Positions 21,005 through 28,226 of a DNA stretch of 64,000 nucleotides are shown piece after piece (the stretch's first letter is position 1; every line of letters starts with the position of its first letter). Location: NCBI GenBank assembly GCA_963989245.1, contig OZ022340.1:47768945-47832944 (forward strand), given 5' to 3'. The DNA comes from Nansenia antarctica. Taxonomy: Eukaryota; Chordata; Actinopteri; Argentiniformes; Microstomatidae. The notes under the pieces are model-generated. The model was not told the DNA's origin. It saw only the letters and a program-made list of their open reading frames with translations, and made no database searches. A program made the translations under genes and the position numbers.

Positions 21005-23236
21005 TAGCCCAGCTGCTGGGCCTCCGTAGGGGTTCACCACTCCTGGAGCCGGTGCAGCAGGGGGCCTATATCCTCCTTTTTGTTTCCCCCCTGCGCCCCC
21101 CTGGTTCTTCTTAAAGCAGGTACGTTTTAAGTGTCCATACTGGCCGCATTGGAAACATGGTCCTAGCATCTTCCTCCCTGCTGCGGTCCATCCCTCTTGT
21201 GGTGGTCCTTGGCCAGGCTGGTTGTATGGCTGGTATGGAACCACTTGCACCCCTGGTGGCCCCTGTGGGTATGGATACCCCCCTTGTGGCCCCTGTGGGT
21301 ATGACTGGGGAGGGACAATTTGCAGTTGCTGTGGCTGAGATGGGACCTGTAGGGCTATAGTCTGCACTCTCTCTCTGGTTTTCTTGCCTTCAGTCAATTG
21401 CACTTGAGTTAGTTTTCTGAGTGAGTCCTCGTCTTGTGCCTTCTGTGTCTGAATCTTCTTTCTAAATAATTCTACTTGGTGTGCTATGTTGTCTATATAA
21501 ACAGCCTTGCTCATGTGTCGTAGCCCCACCACTTCTGCTAACTTGTTCTTAACTGGGGTAGGGAGACCTTGTTGAATCTTTTCCCTGATTATGGCTTTTT
21601 CTAACGGGTTATCTTCGGCATCCTTCCCTGTCACACTTCTCCATTGAGAGTGCACACGGGCAACAAAACCCCGGGGATTTTCATCTCCCCCCAGTGGCTT
21701 CACAATGACATTGTCTGGGTGAATGTGAGTAGGGTATGTTTCTCTGATTGCCTTCCACAGCTTGCCTCTGTTTGCTGCGAAGAGCTCTGGGTCATAAACG
21801 GATGTATCGATATATCTATGAAGTCCTGCCTTCATCAATATTTCCTGCATGGTGTCCAATCCTGTAATGGTAGCTAAGAGTCTTTTCAGGTCTCCCATGG
21901 CCGCGTGCGTTCCTGTCAATCTCACGTCGACTTGCGTCGTCCAGGGGTGGCCACCATCTTCCAGGACTGGGAGTTTTTCTATCACTTCTGACAGATCTGT
22001 ATGATTCCAAGGACGATATTCCATCTGGTTACCTCGAATCAGCACTGGGAAGTTCCCCTGAATTCCCTCTTCTTCCGGTGCCCTCCCCCTGTTCCCCGCA
22101 GAGGACCTTGGGTCATAATCGCTTACTAGTGGCTCCGTTTTTACGTCCCGCCTTGGTGTCGCTCCGGACCTTGGGGAGTTCAACCGGGATGTATGTAATG
22201 ATGTCACTCGAGATTGACGATGCGTTTCTCTCTCTACTTCTAGGTCCTGCATCTGTTGTCTGTAGTCTTCTTCCTCTCTTAGGATTCTCGCATGGAGTTT
22301 TCTTGCCCTCCTTTCTTCCTCCTCTTCCTCCCGCTCTTCCTGCAGCTTCTTCTTCTTTTGCTTTAAGCTCTCTTTTCTCTTCCCTACCTTCAGAGACTTC
22401 TGCTCATCTTCAGAACTATTTTCTTCTTTTCCCTTCTTATAGCGCATTTTCCCTCCCTGCTTTTCGGCCCTGGCTATTAGTTTTCTCATCTGAGCACTGT
22501 AGCCTCCTTGTGCATTGCTGTCATCACTTGAATCTTCGCTATCACCTCCACTGCCATCTTCACTGTCATCCGTCTTGTCCCTCCTGTCGTCCCCTTTTCC
22601 CCTCGGCTCCTTCTTCTTCTTCTGTTTGGCACCTGACCTGTTTTCTGGTTCGAAGTCCACGGTCACTTTCGCTCTTCCCCTCTCTAGTACATTTTCATCC
22701 TCATCTTGGATAGTGAAGGCTCCGTTCGTACTTAGGACAGGGACCTGAGGGTAGATCCGCTGAGAATTGTCCTCCAGTCTCTTGGCATAGGGAGGAGGAC
22801 TGGAGATTGGAGCTGTGTGTGAGAATGGAATGTTCACTTTCTCTTCCATTGCTTTGGCCAATTCATCTCTTTTTTCTGGATCCATGTGAGCTGTTTTCTC
22901 ATTCCAAGCTAATGCTACTTTCTGCCCCTCTACCTTAAAGAGGTCTAAGATGTCTAATTCTAACTTGCGTTTCTCTGACCTATTTTTCCCTTTCTGATTT
23001 GCCTTGTGTACATTGATAAGTATCTCCAATGTCGCAATTAATTGTAAGTCAAAGGTGCCTTCCTCTGGCCATGGTTGTTCAATGTCTGCCCAACGAATAT
23101 TCCATTTCGTTGACATTTTGCTAATTTCTTTAACAAGAGGATTCATTTTTTCCACTATAGCCACAGGGGATAAAGTTGCCAATATTCCACTAGCTGTAGT
23201 AACAGCCGTTACAATTTTAGTGGATGCGGCTCCCAT
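21002..23236 (-). CDS. gag: Retroviral Gag polyprotein
   Basis: 744 codons ending in UAG. It begins MGAAST, a myristoylation-type N-terminus for membrane targeting. The centre is a long, highly charged Lys/Glu/Asp-rich region (about residues 195-330). A capsid-like region follows (for example NPRGFVARVHSQWRSVTG), then a proline/glutamine-rich stretch. One zinc knuckle, CFQCGQYGHLKRTC, lies close to the C-terminus. Length is larger than the roughly 500-600 residues of typical gammaretroviral Gag. Pol follows in the same frame. Confidence 0.9.
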   Translation of the reverse strand: MGAASTKIVTAVTTASGILATLSPVAIVEKMNPLVKEISKMSTKWNIRWADIEQPWPEEGTFDLQLIATLEILINVHKANQKGKNRSEKRKLELDILDLFKVEGQKVALAWNEKTAHMDPEKRDELAKAMEEKVNIPFSHTAPISSPPPYAKRLEDNSQRIYPQVPVLSTNGAFTIQDEDENVLERGRAKVTVDFEPENRSGAKQKKKKEPRGKGDDRRDKTDDSEDGSGGDSEDSSDDSNAQGGYSAQMRKLIARAEKQGGKMRYKKGKEENSSEDEQKSLKVGKRKESLKQKKKKLQEEREEEEEERRARKLHARILREEEDYRQQMQDLEVERETHRQSRVTSLHTSRLNSPRSGATPRRDVKTEPLVSDYDPRSSAGNRGRAPEEEGIQGNFPVLIRGNQMEYRPWNHTDLSEVIEKLPVLEDGGHPWTTQVDVRLTGTHAAMGDLKRLLATITGLDTMQEILMKAGLHRYIDTSVYDPELFAANRGKLWKAIRETYPTHIHPDNVIVKPLGGDENPRGFVARVHSQWRSVTGKDAEDNPLEKAIIREKIQQGLPTPVKNKLAEVVGLRHMSKAVYIDNIAHQVELFRKKIQTQKAQDEDSLRKLTQVQLTEGKKTRERVQTIALQVPSQPQQLQIVPPQSYPQGPQGGYPYPQGPPGVQVVPYQPYNQPGQGPPQEGWTAAGRKMLGPCFQCGQYGHLKRTCFKKNQGGAGGKQKGGYRPPAAPAPGVVNPYGGPAAGL

Positions 23237-24030
23237 GTTAAGCTGATTGATTTATACTGCTCAATATGCTGATAATATGCTATAAGGTGTACTTTTCTTA
23301 CAACCCACCTTCTGTTGCCGTATCTGCTAAACAGATGCTAGTCCAACTTTTAACTGTGTCAACTGTCTACACAGAACACTACAACTTCAGAACAACGGAT
23401 TGTTTCAGTGGTATTGTGTATTATTGACTTAAATGTAATCTATGTGTGTGTGTTTTAATCTAAATGTTTTTCCCTTATTATGTATGAATGTGTGTCACTT
23501 AATTGCTCAATCAATACTAATTATAGTTCAGGTCAACTTAATTATTAAACTACAAAGGCTGTTCAACACAATTATCAAATTACAAAGGCAGGTCACGCTC
23601 TAAGTCTTTCTGATCCACAACCCCTTGATTGATCAATCCTCAGATAGAAACTGTTCTGCTATTCTTTAATCAAAAACTGTGAAAAAGAACTTAACTTGAA
23701 ATAAAAAGATGTAAAGCACAAATATTAATTACAACCTGTAAAGAAATCGACTTGTTATTTGAAAGGAATGCATAATTAATTAGACTTAGTCATTGACACT
23801 TCATTGATGTAAACCTGTGAAAGAAAACGTTATCATTGGACTATTATAAACCAATTGATCAAAGTTTTGTGAAAACAGAAAATGAAATGATCTGAATAAT
23901 TAATTCAATCAATTTGTAATTAATTAAATTAATTGAAGTAACCATCCATTTATTATTGTAAAGGACTATTTCATCGACCTCAGATGGATCATATCAGCTG
24001 GATGCACTGATGGAGGACCAGTGTTCCAAA

Positions 24031-24160
24031 ATGTCTTATCGTGTTCCGTCCACCAGATGGCAGCAAACTGAAAATGTCTTATCGTGTTTTGGCCAGCAGA
24101 TGGCGCCAAACAACTGAAAATGTCTTATCGTGTTCAGGCCAGCAGATGGCAGCAAACAAC
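24031..24160. repeat. Three tandem about-45-bp repeats with CTCF-like cores
   Basis: Each unit has aaaatgtcttatcgtgtt followed by a core: CCACCAGATGGCAGC (24050-24064), CCAGCAGATGGCGCC (24093-24107) and CCAGCAGATGGCAGC (24139-24153). All three fit the vertebrate CTCF core CCASYAGRKGGCRS. Confidence 0.7.
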
Positions 24161-24959
24161 AGCTCTGTCTCACAAAATGACTCTATCTTACCTAAAACTC
24201 ACAATCTATCTTTTACTTTTACAATCTATAAATAAATCAATTGTTAAGTGAAAGGAATGAATGACTAGTTTGAATTATTCATTATATCATCATATACATT
24301 GATTTAAAACTTGTGGAATCAATCAATTGTTTTGGGAAACAGAAAATGAATGATCTGAATAATTAATTCAACTGATAAGTAATTAATTAAATTAATGTAA
24401 TACTGAACAGTCATTCACAACATCAATCTATGCATTAACCTTTTAGATTCTTTCACCAATATTCTGTAAGCAGGCACAGAGCCGCTTTATTGAGGGTCCC
24501 GACTGGCCTATTCGCTTCGCGTGCTCTCTGTGTGTGTGAAATGTGCCTGCGCTGTCCACGCGCGAGTCCCCGTGTAAACTCCTCTGTTTTCCGAGTAACC
24601 GTACCTTTAAACTTATTTAAAATACCCCGAGATCAATTCACTATATCTCTATCTTTTTCAATACTAGTCTATGTGTATGGATTTATCTTTATCTTTAAGA
24701 GATGAGTAATGAAATCAATCAAACTCGCGCGTGTGTATTTGAAAAAATGGAGGTCAAAGGGGGGAGAAGGCAATTTAACAATCCTTTGTCTTACTTACCG
24801 CCTCTGAAGAAAACCGCTGTGGACTTCTTAGATTAATCTTTACAACATAACATTGCTTTCCATAATAATTATTATTTTCCACGACACAGCAATTTCAAGA
24901 TTATCTTTCAATGTAGTTAAACAATTAGTTACCAAATCTTATTCAAATACTCATACCAT

Positions 24960-25098
24960 GTGTATGCTTTCTACTAGAGGCCCTGTGTGTCCACGTGTCT
25001 GAGCGTGCGTTCACACAATGGAAAATGGCGTATGCTTTCTACTAGAGGCCCTGTGTGTCCACGTGTCTGAGCATGCGTTCACACAATGGAAAATGGCG
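24960..25098. repeat. Two tandem about-68-bp repeats in the leader
   Basis: Near-identical copies starting gtatgctttctactagaggc and ending near caatggaaaatggc. Confidence 0.85.
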
Positions 25099-25727
25099 TA
25101 TGCTTTCTACTTCAAATACTGCTCTCCACGTTTTTTCTCCGTGTTCTCAAGTAAATGAGCAATGTGTATCTTAGAATAGAGCTATTTCCTACTCACAAAC
25201 ACGGACTATGCTCTTTCAAACTAGGAATTCAGATTCCATGCAATAACACAATTATCCAACACACTTTTATACCACACACACGATAAAGTATCGTACAATT
25301 ATCAAACAGGAATTCTCATTCCTTACACTCATCAGACTATTTTCTGATACAAAACACATTTATCAGCCCACTGGGAAAACGTCTTTCCCTCAGTTTTATG
25401 CTAATAGCTTGTTCCCAAAACAAGCCTACATGCAGGTCACTCTCTGCTGTACTACAAACACGATATTTTAACGTATCGAACAATCAAATCACTATATTTA
25501 CATATACAGATTTCACAATCCGGCTCTTTGTCAACCTCTACCCAATCATATACTTCAACACATCAAGATTCTTTTAAATATAGCTCATCTGATATACACA
25601 GTCAATTTTGCACAGCTCCGCCTTGTCCTGGCGAAAATCCAACAAAGGAGGGGTATTCAGCAGAAGACTTACCTTTGTTGAATTGAAGAGTTGCAAAACG
25701 ACTGTGAAGAGATTGGCTATTTTTTCA

Positions 25728-25746
25728 TCTCCCATAAGGCTCGCCA
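25728..25746 (-). other. Candidate tRNA primer-binding site of the retrovirus
   Basis: Four bases inside the 5' LTR the minus strand reads TGGCGAGCC, the complement of an arginine-tRNA-like 3' end (GGCTCGCCA). The match beyond nine bases is poor, so the tRNA is uncertain. Confidence 0.35.
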
Positions 25747-25816
25747 CATATGTAGAATATTTTCTTTGTTTGGTGATTGTAAAAGATGAAAAGGTCCTGA
25801 ACAAAGTTTAAGACTA

Positions 25817-25822
25817 TTTATT
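25817..25822 (-). terminator. Polyadenylation signal in the LTR
   Basis: AATAAA on the minus strand, downstream of the TATA box; present in both LTRs. Confidence 0.7.
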
Positions 25823-25918
25823 CAAAAAAGACAGGATCGGGTCATCAGGTTTACACAGGATACAAACAGTCAGGTCGAGGTCCGAGCAACAAAGAGACTG
25901 AGCTTCTGTGTCTTCAGG

Positions 25919-25925
25919 TTTTATA
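25919..25925 (-). promoter_or_regulatory. TATA box of the retroviral promoter
   Basis: TATAAAA on the minus strand; AATAAA follows about 100 nt downstream (25817-25822). This order gives a U3 of about 300 bp, a short R and a short U5. Confidence 0.7.
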
Positions 25926-26205
25926 CCGGTCCCTCAGCCAACCACATCACAGTATGTTCAATGCTTCTTGGCCAATCGTGATCCTTCCTCCTCGGCCTCT
26001 GCCCTAGTAAGGAGCGAATCGATTGGCCTATACCCTTTGGGGGTGTGTGTGTGTGTGTGTGTGTGTGTGCGCATGTGCGACCATCTGTCACCAAACCTCC
26101 TTGTCTCTTGTCCCTAAATGCCCTTGTAGGCCCTCGAGAGGTCAACCCTTTATAAAGCTATATATCCGTGTTATATGTGTAAAAATATACGACACTAGCA
26201 ACATT

Positions 26206-26765
26206 AATGGTGTGGATAAATCGCTTCAAAAACAACATCTCTGTTGTAGGGAAGTATTTCGGGTTTAGGACGACAGATGTGCAACAACAGCAGGTGTTGC
26301 GCACAACCTGTCGTGGAACAGTCGCTACATCCAGAGGCAAGGAGAGTTAAGTGAAAGTCCCGCCCAGTCTAACGTTAAGCAAACTAATGTTTTAGAGTCG
26401 TTTGCGGCTGTTACGCTATATGAAAAGGGCTCACGAAGGCACAGTGAAATAACCAATTCCATCACGCACTACCTCGCTAAAGACATGGTGTCTACTGTAT
26501 TAACACTGTGAGCAACGAAGGGTTTAAAGAACTCATCCAAACGCTGGATAAAAGATATGCGGTTCCCTCCCGCACGTACTTTAGTCATGTGGCCATCCCA
26601 GAAACGTATGCGGAATGTAGGAAGATACTTGAGATGGAGCTGAAAAATTTCGAGTACTATGCAACAACAACAACCGATCTGTCGGTCAGGACGACCGAGA
26701 CGTATCTCAGTCTCACCGTGCACTTTATACATTACGACTTTGAGTTGAAGAGTTGCCTGCAAACG
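26206..26765 (+). pseudogene. ZBED-type hAT transposase fragments
   Basis: Pieces in different frames: a BED-finger-like start (VVGKYFGFRTTDVQQQQ-like in shifted frames), KGSRRHSEITNSITHYLAKDM, and from 26508 NEGFKELIQTLDKRYAVPSR, YFSHVAIPETY and FEYYATTTTDLS. These are the order and motifs of ZBED1/4-like hAT transposases. Stops and frame changes occur, and the C-terminal catalytic and dimerisation parts are gone. It belongs to the host hAT element, not to the retrovirus beside it. Confidence 0.7.
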
Positions 26766-27222
26766 GTATACTGTCCTGCTTTATCTATTTCAATGTTTAC
26801 AGAAAGGACCTATTATTCTTTACTGGACATTTTTATTATCACTTTATTTAACTTGATTGCAGTATGTGCAATATTTAGATGCTGCTCCTGAGCCATAATT
26901 GAGTAACCTTGTTTGTAGAAAGGTCCTATTTTATTTTCATATTGGAATTGTTAAAACATTTGGACACTTGTTGAGAGAAACAAAATCACAGCTGTTTAAA
27001 AAAACCATAAAATAAATATGTTGTTCCAATTCATATCTTTTAAGTTCTCATCCTTGCATTAGATTTAGAGCAGTTAACAGTTTGATGGTATCATGTGGTA
27101 ATGCTCTCTGAAATTAGTCCATGATAGACAGATTCATCCAATGCAAAGTATTTTTGAAAGTGCCCGCCCTTTTCCAAACAGCTTCCAATGAAGCTTTCCT
27201 AGATGGTTGTGTGAAACAAACC

Positions 27223-27682
27223 TGTTACGATGGGGTAATGTGTTTGGACCCAGGCGCAGAGTAGAACAGAGTAGACGGAAGCAGGAGTATAAAATAATAA
27301 CGGTACTCTTTATTTTGAGTAAACGGAACAAATAATAACCGCACAGTAAGCGAATAAACAAAAGAGGAGAAAACAAGTCTCCGATAAACGTTTTAAATAA
27401 TAATAGGAACAAGGCAGAGCAATGTACTTACAATCGTCAACTATACTTATTTCCTAATCCGGCGAGGAACAATAAGGCTAAGAAGAATCGTATACATATA
27501 ACAAACGCAACATGAAGTGAACAACCGACAACCAGAGGGGAAACAGAGGGATCTAAATAGCCACAGCCAAACAACACACACCAGGTACAAATCAGTTAAT
27601 TAGGACAGACAAATGCATACATAAAACACCAGAGGGCGCCAAAGGGTCGCTCCACAATAAGGTCGCTTCCCCAACCCTTACA
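27223..27682 (-). repeat. 3' LTR of the Ty3 element
   Basis: Matches 32060-32519 over its full length. AATAAA is on the minus strand near 27308-27313. Confidence 0.93.
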
Positions 27683-27697
27683 GTATCCCCCCCCGAC
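27683..27697 (-). other. Polypurine tract of the Ty3 element
   Basis: GTCGGGGGGGGATAC on the minus strand directly abuts the 3' LTR. Confidence 0.8.
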
Positions 27698-27713
27698 GAA
27701 CGGCACCTGCCGT

Positions 27714-28226
27714 TCACCTGGGTGCCTCAGGATGTAGTTGGCGGAAGTCTGTAATTAGTTTTGGGTCCAATATGTCCCTCTGAGGCACCCAGGACCGTTC
27801 CTCCGGCCCATACCCCTCCCAATCCACCCAAAACTGTAAGCCCCTACCCCTCCGCCGGCAATCCATAATCCTCCGTACTGTATAAACAGTCTGTCCATCA
27901 ATGATGCGTGGCGGGGGAACAGGGGGGGGTGGTGGGGACATGGGGCAAGTGACGAAGGGTTTCAGTAGGGACACATGAAAGGTCGGGTGAACCCGCATGG
28001 AAGGTGGGAGTAGTAGTCTATACGCCACCGGGTTCACCCGCCGCACCACTTTGAACGGACCCACGAACCGGGGCGCTAGCTTCCTGGACTCGACCCGGAG
28101 GGGAAGGTCCCGGGTCGAGAGCCACACCTTCTGCCCCGGGCGAAAGATCGGGGCCGGGCGACGCCTGCGGTTGGCCTGAAGCTGGGACCGAGCCGACGCC
28201 CGCTGAAGCGCCGCCCTCACCCGCCT
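27714..28226 (-). CDS. pol: C-terminal Pol segment with chromodomain
   Basis: About 170 codons in the same frame as the main pol frame, separated from it only by the UAG at 28227-28229. It has the integrase C-terminal GPF-type text (RFVGPFKVVRRV) and HPTFHVSLLKPF. A chromodomain follows: YTVRRIMDCR, FWVDWEGYG, ERSWVPQRDI. In chromoviruses this domain steers integration to modified chromatin. Here it would be lost from Pol unless the stop is read through. Confidence 0.88.
   Translation of the reverse strand, partial: RRVRAALQRASARSQLQANRRRRPAPIFRPGQKVWLSTRDLPLRVESRKLAPRFVGPFKVVRRVNPVAYRLLLPPSMRVHPTFHVSLLKPFVTCPMSPPPPPVPPPRIIDGQTVYTVRRIMDCRRRGRGLQFWVDWEGYGPEERSWVPQRDILDPKLITDFRQLHPEAPR

Larger units (their letters stand above)
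23237..25750 (-). other. Unusually long retroviral leader
   Basis: 2.5 kb between the 5' LTR and gag with no long frame on the coding strand. It contains diverged direct duplications: two segments around 23760-23940 and 24240-24405 share GAATAATTAATTCAA-type text. It also contains a triple 45-bp repeat and a double 68-bp repeat. It would hold the packaging signal and splice donor, neither of which I can place with confidence. Confidence 0.7.
13476..26194 (-). mobile_element. Complete endogenous retrovirus, gamma/epsilon-like
   Basis: A 12.7-kb provirus with two LTRs (447 and 444 bp) that start TG and end CA. It is flanked by the 4-bp duplication CTAG (13472-13475 and 26195-26198). The order on the minus strand is LTR, candidate primer site, a 2.5-kb leader, gag, pol, env, polypurine tract, LTR. 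All three genes are uninterrupted apart from the gag stop expected for readthrough. The LTRs differ, as far as I can see, only in a GT microsatellite and one adjacent G, so insertion was recent. Gag-pol readthrough, one zinc knuckle, an Env CWIC motif and a CX6CC motif point to the gamma/epsilon group. Confidence 0.93.
25751..26194 (-). repeat. 5' LTR of the endogenous retrovirus
   Basis: Begins (minus strand) TGTCGTATATT and ends TTCTACA. U3 carries TATAAAA and R carries AATAAA. Confidence 0.93.

Noticed and set aside
22078..22713. 211-codon plus-strand frame opposite gag
   Set aside because: Leucine/serine-rich shadow of the Lys/Glu-rich Gag region.
24031..24160. CRISPR-like array
   Set aside because: Only three repeats of about 45 bp with no spacers, in vertebrate retroviral DNA.
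26508..26891. Intact 127-residue host protein
   Set aside because: The first 85 residues are a piece of a hAT transposase and the rest is unrelated AT-rich sequence.
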